This document shows positions 1 to 15,033 of a stretch of 64,000 nt of DNA, piece by piece. Where the stretch lies: positions 36,806,108 through 36,870,107 of the forward strand of contig NC_034410.1 in NCBI RefSeq assembly GCF_002078875.1, in the 5' to 3' direction. The DNA is from Numida meleagris (taxonomy: Eukaryota; Chordata; Aves; Galliformes; Numididae). The notes under the pieces were generated by a model. The model was not told the DNA's origin, did not search any database, and was given only the letters and a program-made list of their open reading frames with translations. Every line of letters begins with the position of its first letter. Position 1 is the first letter of the stretch. The translations under genes were made by a program, and so were the position numbers.

Positions 1-740
1 CCGTGGGCCCGCTGCTGGCCCCGGGGCTCCGGGTGATGAAGGCGAGGATGAAGCTCTCCCCCCGCCTTTGCTCGCAGGAAATCAGGACCGCAGAGGGAGG
101 CATCCCCGCGGACTAACCCTCCCCCCCCCCCACCTCCCCAAGGGACCCGCCTGGATCCCTTGCCCCGGCCGCAGGGTTTTGGGGGGGGCACTGCTCGTCT
201 ATGTGTTTGTTTTCCCTTCTGAGAAGGCGGGGAGGGAGGGAAGTGCCCGGGGCTGACTGTGACCGAGGCAGTTTCTCCGGAGCTCCTCCGTTTACAATCC
301 CCACTCCTAATCCCAGCCCTGCTGAATCATCCCGGGGAAAGCAGGCGAGATCCCGGTCCCTGCCCTCCCGTTCCTTTTCGGGGCGCGGGGCGGGAGGTCG
401 GGGCCCCCGAGCAGGACATCCCCACGCCCTGCTCGCCCCGCGGGCACGCTGCTGCTCTCGGCTCCGATCAGCGCCCACTGCTTTCCTCCCCGCTCGTGGC
501 ACCGAGATGCTTTCCCAGCGCTGTCATCTGCCGCTCGGTGTTTTTTTTCCATTCTCTTATTTGTTCATCTGTTTGTCTGCCTCCTGAGTTTAAGTTGCGA
601 GTGTGTGACTTGGGGCCTTTTGGAGCACGACACGGAGCATCCCTTCAGCTGTGCCACATTTCTAAAATTGCGGCTATCGGGAGGAGAGAGCGTGGGGAGA
701 GCGCTCGGGGGTGTCATGGAGAGAAGGGGGGAAAATCAGA
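1..740 (+). promoter_or_regulatory. UBE2E2: CpG-island-like segment, probable UBE2E2 promoter / non-coding exon 1 region
   Basis: The first ~740 bases are GC-rich with many CpG dinucleotides, in sharp contrast to the AT-rich, CpG-poor sequence that follows. It contains long C and G runs (an 11-base C run at 121-131), GC-box-like stretches and short purine-rich blocks near 680-740. The first coding exon of UBE2E2 starts 2.2 kb downstream on the + strand, so this is most simply the gene's promoter and/or its non-coding first exon. I could not identify a TATA box, a convincing transcription start or the exon 1 splice donor, and exon 1 could partly lie left of the window. ORFs in this segment are byproducts of GC-rich sequence and show no recognisable protein. 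Confidence 0.6.
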
Positions 741-3237
<2,497 letters not shown>

Positions 3238-3707
3238 TAATAGTCTTCTGAGGCTGGCCACGATAACGAGACCTGTATATTTTTTTTTCCTTTCTTTGAC
3301 AGATTGGCTCTTTCACATGGTTTTAATAGTAGCCTGCATGATAAAAGCTGACATTTTTTTATTGCTAGTAAAACTCAGACAGTTTTGTAGCCTTATAAAA
3401 TACATCTCTGTATGTGTATGTATGACTGATGTTGAAACTTGTCAGTGTAACTTACAGTTAATTAACCATAAACATTTCAGACAGTTCAGTAACTCAGCAT
3501 GTTAGGACTACCGTAATACCTATTGCTGTAAAGTGCTGCATTCCCTTTTCCCAGATGGTCAGGTCAGAGGCATTGAAGTGAACAACAAATGCATGTTGGT
3601 TTCATTAGTTTAAACTGCGGTCTGTTTTAATACCTATTTCTTTAGCATCTCTTTTCTTCTTGAGAGGAAAAGTGGATTTGTGGAACAGCTATTGAAATTA
3701 TTCTCTT

Positions 3708-3840
3708 GGAATCATTTGAGTTGGAAGGGACCCCTAAAGGTCATCTAGTCCAACTCCCCTGCCATGATCAGGGACACCCACAGCTAGATCAGGGTGCTCA
3801 GAGCCCTGTTCACTGTGACCTTGAATGTTTCCAAGACATC
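3708..3840 (-). mobile_element. CR1 retrotransposon 3' fragment, reverse orientation
   Basis: The sequence GAGTTGGAAGGGACC, followed by AAGGTCATCTAGTCCAACTC, is the reverse complement of the conserved 3' end of avian CR1 non-LTR retrotransposons. The match runs into the upstream CR1 text as far as the GAATGTTTCCAAG block. The copy is 5'-truncated as usual for CR1, and the terminal octamer repeats at its 3' end (left side here) are mostly gone. It sits in intron 2 antisense to UBE2E2. Confidence 0.93.
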
Positions 3841-6800
3841 TATATGATCACGTTCATTTCCAGATAGTGATTGTCATGTTTGGACCGGACACGGAGAACT
3901 TAGTGGTTGGTGTTGCTCCATCAGTACTTACTGGTGTTAGTCCAGATAGCAGAGTTCAAATAGGATTACAGTGGTCATAGTTAAACATTTTTAGCAGAAT
4001 CTGATGAGATCAATTTTGCAGACTGTTCCAGATCCCGTTTTTCACTAATTCAAGGCAGTGTGAACTGCAAGAAAAAGTGTTGGGGATGTGCCGCTGTGGG
4101 AAAAAAGAACTGCACACAGAGTCTCACAAGAAAGGAGAAGAATCAAGGCCCTTTTGCTGTGATTTATAACATCCTCCTATGTATCTACATTTCATCAAGT
4201 TTCCAGCCTGTGTCTTGGTTTCATCTGTCCATTGCCGTTTGTGTATTTCTCTGTCTTGGACTCTCTTGTCTTTCCAGTGTGTTATTAGCATGCTTCCGTC
4301 CTGCCCCAGGCACCTCCCTTCAGTCAGCCTCTGTGAGGCCTTTGCTTTTTTTCCTTCCCCAGTGAGATGCTTTCTCAAGACCCATTCCTAACATGATGCC
4401 GTTTGGAGATGAGCTAGTGGTATTGGTTATAGGATAGCCGGCAGAGCTTGCCAAGGTTTCTTTTGATGACTAAAAGAAAAAGAAGTTTAAAAAAAAAAAA
4501 AAAACCCAAACCAAAAACTTTCACTTCAAATCATGGTGCTACTCATGTAGTTAATCCCCACAGTTGTTATGGTTTTTGGGCTTCTTCTCTTCTGCCTGCT
4601 TGATGCATTTGTTACTTATTGGTATTAGGAATGTTGGAGTAGACAGCATTGTTAAGGTCTCAAACCCAATTTTTAACATTTTTAGAGAAGAGTCTCTCAA
4701 TTCTGAACTTTGTACAATGTCTGATATGATGACTCTGTGATTCTGACAAGGGCCTGTGGACACTATCCTATTAGAAAATTAATAATGATATGTCAGAAAT
4801 TGGTCTATTAATCTTAGCTTTGCATCTTCAAAGCTTAGAGCTTTTATCAACATGCATTTCACAGTGATAAAATTACTTAAACCTTTTAAAGTTTAATCAT
4901 ATCTGCTTATGATTCTGCTGAAACTAATTATGCCAGTTGCTGACATCAGTACATTTGCTGGTGAGACTCTAACGAGAGTTTCACATTTACTAATATTGAA
5001 GAGAAGGCTTTGATTGTGCATTTTAAAAGCTGAGATGATTTATAAAAGTATAAGACTTCTGTAGATAAGCGCACAATAAATAACACTTCTGATAAATGTA
5101 TTTTCAGGAGTGCTGGTTGTCATAAAACTGGGGAAGAATCACAGAGATATAGTCTTTGCAGCAGAATAGTTTAGTTTGTATAGTTGTGTAGTCTAGTCAG
5201 AAGTTTGTCAGCGTGTCAGAATGAGGATAACGTTTCTGTAAACGTTCTTAATCTGGTCTGGTTTTCGTCTCACAGGTTTCGATTCTTTGCTTTTTGTTTA
5301 AAAGCAGTAAAACCTCGAGGAAGGAAAATCAGAAATTAGAAGATGAGGAAAATATGAAATTAAAGTAGAGGAATAAAAGGAGAGGAGTAACATCAAAGAA
5401 GGGAAAATATATTATCACATCTTATGCCAATGATGTTTTTTTTATATAATCAGTTTCTGTAATACGTTGTTTTCATTAGAAATGAATAGTATTTTGAGAA
5501 TAAGGCTACGCTCCTTCAATTGAATATTGTTTTTGACCAAGTCTGAAAAAAAATTTAAAAACTGAAACAAATCGAAGTAATTCAACTGTTCTACTGGAGG
5601 GGAAAAAAAAAAGACTGGATATGTGCTCAGCAACTTCTTCCTTTGTTAGCTTTAGAATTCTGTGGTTTTCATGGCATTGTACCAAGATGACAGTGATCCT
5701 CTCTTAGTTAAAAGAGTTAACTCTGCCAACATCAGTAAAAAATCCCAACAACAGAGAGTACAATAATTAAGGAATTTTGACTAAAGCCTCAACTTATGTT
5801 TAGAACAGTGAATGCTAGCAAGTTAAGATAGCACTGGAGATAAATCATTCCCTGGTGTTTAATTCACAGGCTATAGGCTTCATTCGAACCTGAATTTGGA
5901 AGCCACATTTTTCCACCTGACGATACCTTTCTTGCATATGGAACTGTAGTCACAATATTTTTGGATTACTTTATACTACCTGGATTAGAATTAAGAATTT
6001 GTTCATTTGTAGTTGGCATAATTCTGTTCTACTTTTTAATTGTGTGGTTCTGTAGTCTATTAGATTTTCTTCTAAAGAATTTTCAGTAGTATTGACTTCA
6101 TATAAATCAAGATTTAGCAGTGCTCTTTTTCACTTGTGTAAACACCCTGCTGTCATGCCTTATGCAGGAGTGTACTACTTTAGCAACTTAATGCTTTTCA
6201 AAATGGTTTTGTTATGAAGGATATGTGAGACTGCTTGAATGTGTATTTAAGTGGCAGTGATTTTGTTTTTCTTCTGTTAGCTTCGCTATAGGTGGCATCA
6301 AGAAGGCAGAATGCCTCCACGTGCAATACTTCTCTGTTAATACTTTTAAGGCTAGCTGCTATACAGGTGTAATAGCTTGCAGCATATGTTGTACAGTTTC
6401 CGGTCCTTCAATTTTCCTCACCCAGAGGGCATCACCCTAAATAGCAACCTTTCTTACCTAACATGTCAAGATTGAGAAACTCACTGCATATCACAATTAC
6501 AGTTCAGACATGGAATTGAATTGCTGTCCTTGAAAACAGCAGGCATCTTGTTACCTCTTAAGCAGCAAATCTTAGCCTGACCTTTGAATGGAGAGAAGTG
6601 TAACCATTCTTGCCTGACGCAGTAGCTCGACAAATAAATGTATTGTTTTGCTCCTGAAGTTGATAGTTGAAAATCTGTCAACCTAAGTGTCCAGTCCAGG
6701 ATTTCTTTTAATAAATATCTGTGCTTGCAGTGAATTGTGAACTTTAAAACCTCAGCTGTAGGTTTTCCATTTTTTTTTTATTGAAAGAAGGAATTTCTAC

Positions 6801-7850
6801 TAGTTAATGGGTTAAATTTGTTAGAAATCAAACTAAAATGAGCTTCTTCTTTTCTTTTCTTTTTCTTTCTTTTTTACTTTTTTTTTCTCAGGGCTGTTTA
6901 TCATAGTGCTGTTTCCAAGGAACCTGCTGAATATGGTCGATAAATGGATTGTTCTTTCTTATAAGAATTATCCTTGCCGTTTACGTGTGTATCTAATATG
7001 ATTTTTGAATATTTTTCTTCTTTGAGCATGAATCTAACCATCTTTGTTTGAATTTCCTGCTCAGTCACAGTTTCTGTGAGATTGAAATTTATACCAGTGA
7101 TTGCATTTCTTAGCATTTTCTAAATAACCTGTACTTCAGTATGCAGTATTGTTTCATGTCACTTCCATGAGTAAAGAGGCATGTATTTTAGAAAAGTAGA
7201 TGTGGTAAAGTAGGTTATTGTCAGATAGTCCTTTTTTGCTTCTTTTTCTTTTAATCCTACTGGGAAATCTTCTAACATGTTGAGTTGTCCCTTAGCTTTA
7301 GCGAACTTTAACTGTTTCAGGAAGGAAACGACAGTCCCCCTAGGCTTGGAACCCCAGTAAATATATGTCTGTGAGAATTAATAATATTTGAAATCCTCAA
7401 TGTACTCTCGTGCTTCTGAAGTTAGGGGAAGATTAACCTTTGCACTATTACTTGAAGGCAAGTATGTTTGTTCTTTCCCATTAGTAAAACGGAGGGAAAA
7501 CAGAGTAATAACAATTTTATATATTTGTATAGTTACATGGAGAGAGGGAGACAGACAAACAGAGGTCAGACGATGTCTTTTAAGATCAAATAAAGAGCAA
7601 CAGATCTGATGTTGCAGGTTAAATGTCCTGTGTGTACAGCCCAGAGCTTTGATTACTAGAGAGACTTCTACCCCCCACTCCTAATATGTCATAAACTGGT
7701 TAGTTTAAATATGCAATGTGTATGTACATATAATTATTTTAATATAGATTCCTTTTTCGTTTACAATAACATAACTGTACTGAGCCAGAAAATCTAAAGA
7801 AAGAAGAGACAGAGAGGACCCTGCAAAAATATGTGTGGGTTTTTTTTTTT

Positions 7851-7876
7851 GTTTGTTTGTTTGTTTGTTTGTTTTT
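7851..7876. repeat. (GTTT)n simple repeat
   Basis: Tandem GTTT units preceded by an 11-base T run in intron 2. It could be a degraded poly(A) tail of a retroposed sequence lying on the minus strand to its left, but no body is recognisable. Confidence 0.9.
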
Positions 7877-8971
7877 GGCCAGAGGCCTCATAGGCTCATG
7901 GTGAATCCTCTGTGGTCAGTGAAGGAAATGAGGCACGTCTTCTCCTGTGCCAGATTCCGAAGGCAACTCAATGGAGATTTGAAGCAAGTGCCAGAGCAGT
8001 GGAATAACTCATGCAGACAAAGGCTAGCTTGCATGTTGGAGGTCTCTATCAGTGCAAGGCTCTCTGGGATGTTATCTGATGATTTAATTGTAACTTTGAA
8101 TGCCATGACATGTGAACAAGCTATTGCATGTCAGCTGCTCTACAGAAACTGTTTATGAATGTGCTCTCAGCATGAATGCAAGGTAAATTAAAGTTAAAAC
8201 AAAAGAGGTATAAGGTGTATTAATTTTATCTGGGGAATGTCACAGAGCAGGAGAATAAGCGTGAACAACTTGCTGAGTAGGATGTTAATGTTGCAGGGTT
8301 TTTTTGTGTAAAAATAAGCACAAATGAAACATCTCTTTATCTTAGATACTTTCTAAAGCAATTAGGACTTTTGAACATAAATAGAAAGCATCATCTGATC
8401 AATTTTCATTGCTTGAAACAGCAAGGTGTTTTGTTCCTGTTTCCTGAATCACAGGAAAAGCTCAATCTAGGACCATTCTAGTGCTGTTGGCATTTGAAAT
8501 TGGAATCCGTTTATTTATTTTTTATTAACCTAGAACAGAAGGAGAAGAAGAGAGAACTCTCTACCCATTTGTTTTCAGAGTGGAAATGAAATGGACTTGA
8601 ATTTTGGAGGATGAATGGAAAGTTTTTGGTCTGGGACTTAGGCTATACTTGCCAACCCATTCTTGGTGTCTCAAGGACACATCATAATACAATGAAACAT
8701 TAACTGCTCCTATTTTCATATGTACAGCAAAGGAATAATCCCTGACCCCAGAAGTTTAGTGCCATGCATGATTCTCTAATCTCTCAGAAGTTAGAAGTAG
8801 TTGTAGAAGAAGCAAATCAACCTATAAAATGTGAAATTGGTGGAGGTTTCATGCTACTTGGATTTTCTTTTTTTTGGATCTGTGATAGAGTACATTCCAA
8901 AAACATGACAAAACTTTGCCATAGACGGAAGAAATATTTTAAGCATTTCCCACAGGTGTAAGATGGGGAAA

Positions 8972-9045
8972 TATTGGTGGTAGGTGGAATGTTGGGCTGG
9001 ATGATCTTGGAGGCCTTTTTCAACCTTGGTGATTCTATGATTCTA
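8972..9045 (+). mobile_element. CR1 retrotransposon 3' end fragment
   Basis: A short block reading GGGCTGGATGATCTTGGAGG, followed by TTTTTCAACCTTGGTGATTC and ending in the diagnostic repeated octamer TATGATTC. This is the 3' terminus of avian CR1 in sense orientation. It is only ~75 bp long and severely 5'-truncated. The left edge is approximate. Confidence 0.9.
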
Positions 9046-10837
9046 AGATCTCCTCACTTTTGAAAGGTGCAAATAATCAGGATAGTTTAAATACAGTAAC
9101 TTTTTAAAACAATGTTTGGTGTACTTGGACTTCACTAATCAGATTTTTCCTTTTAACAAATGTATTGGACTTGCAGTGTTACCATGAGTTTCTGCAAATA
9201 TTGATTAAGCAGTCTGTGTTTGTATCTTTGGAAAAAAGGAATGATGCTTACTGGGGAAATTCTACTTCCTGGAGATGTAAATATTTCAGTGAATAGAATA
9301 AGCAAATAAAAATTCAATTTTTTCCTGTCTATGGGAATAACTGGTATCTGTGTACAGGGTTGGGGTAGGCAGGGATTGGAAGAAAAGCTAGAGTGTCTGA
9401 AATGTTTTTTTCATTTCAACTGTATTAGCTAATGGAGAATATTACTTCTATACAAATCTTACCAATGTATGCCCTAGTTATTTCTGAATGTAATTGCTAA
9501 AGAGTTGTAATTTCTGGTTCACACCAGTTCCTCTACAGCCTTTGGTTCATTGATTCTTTACAACCATAAAACCGACTCATACTGGCATAAGGGGAATTTT
9601 AATAGTGTCTGTGAGACTCCTTAGCACGTGAGATTGTATTTAGATCTTGAAATTATAGAGGATTAGTGTAAACTGGTCATTTTTTTTTGTTGCATGTGAA
9701 TGTTTATTTTGATATACCATTTTTTTTTTGTCCTGTACTTATGTGCAAAAAGGGTGGCAGTCATTTTGAACTGGGTGTGAATGTAAAAAACTTCATGTCA
9801 GACCTGAGATCTTAGATTGTGGCTTGAGTACTTATGCAAGGAATTTGAGTGGTTCTATTGTGCAGTTTTTCTTTCTTAGTGTGGGGCATAAAAGGAAGAG
9901 TAATCTGCTCCTGTACTATATGAAATCTTGTGCAGGAGGAAGAGAGAAAAAACTATTGAGGGTACACTTTATTTTCCTTCCTCTTTCTAAACATTCATAT
10001 TTTAGCCCTGAAATAGCCTCTAAAAAGGCCATGGGATGTAGTTTATAGATGACAATAGCAGTCCTGTGTATGGCATCATATTTTGGCAAATTTTTGGTAA
10101 CTGCAAGCTCCTACAAATTACCAGGAGAGTTCTTTGAGTTCCTATCTTTCATGTTTGATCTTCTCTGTAGGTGGAGATGCTAACTGCCATGCAGATACTA
10201 GCACAAAGGGAAGGATCCGTACTGCCAGATATGATGCAGATCAAGAATCCAAGTGCTTGGCTTTGTAGCATAGGCCTGAAGAGCATCCAAATCCTGAACA
10301 ACTGTGTTGTAGTGCCTAGAGGAGGAGCTCCAGCAGGGTGCTGGTAACAAAGAGGCATCCGCTGGGTACATGCTGTGATCAGGCCTTTATCGGTGGCCTG
10401 GAGCAAGTAGCAGAGCACTGTGCAGGTCTTCAGATGACAACAAACTGAAGGGAGCAGGGCTGCTGCCTAGGGGGACCGAGGCTGAGAGGCAGATAGATGG
10501 GGGTAAACAGAAGAGTAGGGCATATGAGGCATTTAATTGTTGTGTAAGTGAGCAAAGGAGCTGAGCACGCTGACCTATAGGAAGAGCAGGATTTTCTAGG
10601 TGCCTGTACATGGAACAGTTAGTCCAAGACTTAGATGCTCCTGTTTTTCAAAAAAAGGTTTTGACTTTTAGCATTTTGATCTTGAGCAGTTTCATGAAAT
10701 CTTATAGCATCAGCTTTCTATTAGCAATGTTAAGAATTATATTTTAACATAATTCACTACTGTAGAAATGTTCATAAGGTTGAAAGAAATATTTTGCAAA
10801 AGAAAGTCCTGATAATGTCTTTTTTTTTCCTCTTAAG

Positions 10838-10888
10838 GATTCAGAAAGAACTTGCAGAAATTACATTAGACCCTCCTCCAAACTGTAG
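10838..10888 (+). CDS. UBE2E2: UBE2E2 exon 3: residues 59 (part) to 76 (part), start of the UBC fold
   Basis: A 51-nt exon that completes Arg59 with one base (G) and then encodes IQKELAEITLDPPPNC plus AG of the next codon (Ser76 in the family). This is the first helix and following loop of the UBC (E2) domain and is nearly identical in UBE2E proteins; Glu rather than Asp after KELA fits UBE2E2/E3 rather than UBE2E1. The acceptor is CTCTTAAG with a strong pyrimidine tract and the donor is TGTAG|GTAAGA. Both ends are phase 2 and the length is divisible by three, so skipping the exon would keep the frame but delete helix 1. The next exon, starting with codon 76 and AGPKGDN, was not found in the window. 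The catalytic Cys (about residue 139) is outside. Confidence 0.95.
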   Translation, partial: DSERTCRNYIRPSSKL

Positions 10889-12742
10889 GTAAGATCACAT
10901 GGATTTTGTTAATTTAGAATATGTAAATGGAAAATATGGAATCATGGAAATTGTATAGAGGACTGTGGTAAACTTAGGCATTCCTTTGTACTAATTGGCA
11001 GTTTTTGACTAGAAGATAATAGATGACATGTTTGCCTGCATATGGAGAATTGAGATGATGCGCTCCTGGTAACAGAAGTAATGGTAAAAGCTGGTGAAAT
11101 ATACAACATGTTAATAGATACAGGGTAAAAATTGAATTGTCTTTCGTTTGAGGTATTAAATCAACAGCGTTTTGTTTGATTCTGTAAAATGTAATCTTGG
11201 TGGCAGTTACTGGTATGTTTGATTCCTTTCCCTTGCAAATTGTTAACACACTGTGAATATAATGGAGAAGAAAAAATGTTACAAGCACAAACTATTATTA
11301 ATCTTCTGACAGAGTTTCTGGTGATCCATTATGATATGCAGTGGAAGTGTCCTGAAATAGAGGCCATCATCATATATCCTTACCCTATGCTTGCTTTTTT
11401 TTTTTTTTTTTGTCAGGTACGTTGACTTAGGGTGTGCTTAAAACCTTCTTTGAAACGATTGATGAGGCAGGCCAAGAAAACCTTGCTGCCTTGCAGCCAG
11501 GCAGCATGCTGTTGCTTACAGATGGCCGTCTTGGGTCTCTTCTCTGTTGGCTTGATGTATGGTCAGCCCTGTGGTGATGCTTCTAGCAGTGGGTGTAAGG
11601 TGGGAGGGGGCAGCTCCATCCAGTCCTGCCTACTGATTCCAGCAGGTGTGGTTGTCTTCTTGGTGTGGTAAGAGGAAAGATGGGGAGATGACACGCAGCT
11701 TTCATAATGAATTCCGGTACATTTTTGGTACTGAATTAACTAAGCAACTGGTGGTAAAAATGGCAGTCAGCTTTATTGTTTTGGTCTCTAGACAAAAGCA
11801 TGCGTGATAAAGCATTTGAACAAGAGTAGATGTGGTTGTGCTGTGTCTGAAGATGTAAGTAAAGTGGCTATGTATTAAAGTACTGCATAGAGAAGTAGCC
11901 TTGCAATAAAAGCATTCAAAGAGTATTTCAGTCAATTAGGATGAACAGTTCCTTGCTAGATAAAACATTTTAATAGCTAAGCTGTTCTGTCATACTTATA
12001 ACCATGTGTGAGTTTTCAATCACATCAAAGCTGTTTCAAATGGCAGATCTTTACTTAGGTGTTGATGACTGATGCCTGTTAGCGGATTGATTTACTGAGA
12101 TGAATGTAAAACTTCAGTCTGTTGCAGAAGAATGCGTAAGACTTTGAACTGAGTCTACAAGACATACAGTATTTACAGCAGCATCATTTCTTCTCGTTTC
12201 TGAATCCTTCCCTTTGTAACAAAGCAGTTGTTTCAATGCACAGGATACTGTTGTTTGCTTTTCTTTTGCTAGCAAATGTAAAATGAGCATTGGCTGTGTT
12301 AGTGGAAAGCCCTTTTGTGACTTGCAATTAAAAAGAGTGAGCTGGAGATTTCCTGTTTGTTTTTTTGTTTGGTTGGTTGGCTTGGTTTTGAATTATTTAC
12401 ACTAATGGTAAAATAGGAAAAAACCTTGCTGCACAATATTTTGAAAAATCAAAAAAATTGTATCTTTCTTTGTGTGTCTGCTGCTTTACACAGTTCTTAA
12501 GATAAAGAATTATTTCATGTTGTGATCCTGATAGATAACCATTAGTAACTTCACTATTAGCAAATATGTTTTATAGTCAATGCAAAATCACTTCATTTAG
12601 CTTTATGCTCTGTTGACATAGTCTAAACAGTGTTTTCATTTGAACTTCATCTATTTTCTATTATAGTTAAACATTACAAAATAAATACATCAGCCAGACA
12701 TGGTTCTTCAGTATAATGTAGAAAGCCAAGCTGTGACAGAGT

Positions 12743-12782
12743 ATATCTTAAATATAAGATATCTTTAAGGTATCTTAAAGAT
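12743..12782. repeat. Two overlapping AT-rich inverted repeats (hairpin pair)
   Basis: Two perfect stem-loops share two bases. ATATCTTA (12743-12750) pairs with TAAGATAT (12755-12762) around a 4-nt loop. ATCTTTAAG (12761-12769) pairs with CTTAAAGAT (12774-12782) around GTAT. They lie just upstream of a CR1 insertion at ~12806. They may be a decayed AT-rich microsatellite or a cruciform-prone site. Confidence 0.8.
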
Positions 12783-12805
12783 GTCTTAAATATCTAAAGT
12801 AGCCT

Positions 12806-13128
12806 AGGGAGTGTATAAACAGGAGGGGGATTGATTGTTTGTGAGGGTAGATAGCGATTGGACAAGGGGGAATGGTTTTAAGTTGAGACAGGGGAAATTT
12901 AGGTTAGATATTAGGAGGAAGTTTTTCACACAGAGGGTGGTGACGCACTGGAACAGGTTGCCCAGGGAGGTTGTGGATGCCCCATCCCTGGAGGCGTTCA
13001 AGGCCAGACTGGACGTGTCTCTGGGCAGCCTGGTCTAGTGGTTGGCGGCCCTGCACTTGGCAGGGGGGTTGAGACTTGATGATCTTTGAGGTCCTTTTCA
13101 ACCCAGGCCATTCTATGATTCTATGATA
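12806..13128 (+). mobile_element. CR1 retrotransposon 3' end, ~320 bp, sense orientation
   Basis: Clear avian CR1 3' region. It holds GACAAGGGGGAATGG, TTAGATATTAGGAGGAAG, CACTGGAACAGGTTGCCCAG and CCATCCCTGGAGGCGTTCAA, and the terminal TTCTATGATTCTATGAT octamer repeats at ~13111-13127. The remnant ORF2 C-terminal frame is still open ([19 protein letters not shown], positions ~12950-13010), so this is a relatively young copy. It is 5'-truncated at ~12806. Confidence 0.95.
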
Positions 13129-14172
13129 AAATATTGATACATACTTTCTTGGCTCTAGTAAAAATTAGGTCATCATTATGAGAGGAGTTATTTTCTATTA
13201 AATCATATTTCATAAAGATAAGCTCCTTACAAATGAAAGCTGCTTGAAATGGTTGTGGTCCAGCCTACCTTTGCTATGCATCCACTTTTATTTAATAGGG
13301 AGTTCTGTGTATAAAATAATGATTGGACAACAACAACAACGTGATAAAAATAAACAGTGTGAATTAAATGTCACCTGATGTGAAGGAAAATTCTATAATT
13401 CAGGAATACTTTGTTTTTTAGGAACTTCAATAGGCAAGATATTGATCTGAATTGAAACTTGGGTGAAATATTGCAAGTTATGCTCTAAGACTTTCAGTTG
13501 ACTATGGCAAGTCAAAACTTCAAGTTTTCTCTTTCTGGAAATAAAAAGGAAATGGAGCAGTTTCTGTAGTACAGTAGCATCTCTTAATGGTGTGTTTGGC
13601 TACGGAGTCAATACAAGCTCCCAGGGAGTTACAGCTTCCACTTCTGCAGCAGCTGCAATGTTAACACTTCCCCCGCCTCATCCCCCACAAAGAGAATAGG
13701 CTATATAATCTTGTTTGCCTGAAAGACCAAAAAAAAAAAAAAATCTTGCTCACACATGTGCTTGGTAGTTGGCAGATTATCTTTGCTTTGACTTGCAGCA
13801 TCTTTCCAAAATGTGGAAAGCTGTGGATTCTGGAGTTCCTAAAAGGGGTAAAAAAGAAGTATATATCTGTTATGTTGGTCTTTAAAAGAGGAATTAATGT
13901 TATAAAATGTCAGGGCTGCCTGCTTTCCTAGGTTTTGCATTTTGTATTCTGCAGTTTGTATTCTGGGCAATGAAAGGAGTCCTACCCTCAAACTTTGGAT
14001 CATCCCCTAGAACTGAGAATATATAATGTACTATGTGTCAAAAAGTTGGTTTGGGGGCTGTGTGGGAGTTGAGTGGTGTAATCATTGCTATTTTTGGAGG
14101 AAGGCATGTCATAAAAGAGTCAGTTATTCTTCACATCTTACAGAAAGAACTGGATGTTTTCTACTATGTGTT

Positions 14173-14183
14173 CCCCCCCCCCC
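14173..14183. repeat. 11-base poly(C) run
   Basis: Uninterrupted C run followed by GCCACCCCGC. The minus strand is G-rich and could stack, but there are too few separate G runs to claim a quadruplex. Confidence 0.9.
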
Positions 14184-15013
14184 GCCACCCCGCTTTACTT
14201 TTGTGTAGAGATTAATTTACAGTAAAGGAGAGTCAAGAATGCTAAGCAGGTACATTTGTATTTTAAATCTGCAGCATTGTCACATTTTAGTTTGTCAGGA
14301 GACAATATAGCTAAATTGTAGAGATTTTGCACTCATCTCTTTTTCTCCTCTTCACTGAGATACCAGAGCTTGATTGCTAAAATGTTGTACGTCTCATACC
14401 TCAGAGTAGTACAGAGTATACCTTTTCTCAAAGGTGATAAAAACCTCATCCTTAAGTATCATTTTCATATATTACATTGCTGGAATATGGGAATCATCAA
14501 AAATTCTACCTAAATAATGCTTTTTAAAACTTTTCCATATTTTGGACTGTGTCTTGACAAAGATGGCAGATTTCATGAAATAGGTCTTCTACTGCCAATG
14601 CTGTGTACTATTTCCCTTCTTGCTGGCAAGAGAACATCTCCGTGGCACCTTATGCCAGTTGTTCACATGAAAGAATAATATCTGGAAAGCATTTAATGTA
14701 TTTTTAGCTTCTTTCAATCTGAACAATCTGAACAGCTAGAAACAAGGAGAGCCAGCAAAAAGCTAATGGCAGATCTCTGTGGACACCACTTAGAGCAACT
14801 GCTCAGAGTTGCCTGCTATTAAGTCACTGTTTCTCCCTATCTTCCTTCTCATGTTTTCTTTAGACGTCCTCTAGGATAGGTGTCTGTGGCCATACTTCTC
14901 TCTTCTGTGTATTTCTTACAAATCCTTTTATGTGCATTCATTTTATTTCTTTTTCCTTGTATCAATATAGGTAATGCACGAGGCCCAGAAATATACTTTA
15001 AATGGCTGTGCAG

Positions 15014-15033
15014 CTGTCAATTTAAATTGACAG
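15014..15033. repeat. Perfect 20-bp palindrome with TGTCA/TGACA half-sites
   Basis: CTGTCAATTT is followed directly by its exact reverse complement AAATTGACAG. The outer hexamers CTGTCA/TGACAG match the core recognised by TALE homeodomain proteins (MEIS, PKNOX, TGIF), placed symmetrically around an AATTTAAATT centre. It sits in AT-rich intron sequence. Binding is an inference from motif similarity only. Confidence 0.85.

Noticed and set aside
1..587. Overlapping ORFs on both strands in the CpG island
   Set aside because: GC-rich sequence has few stops; no domains, and UBE2E2 starts in exon 2.
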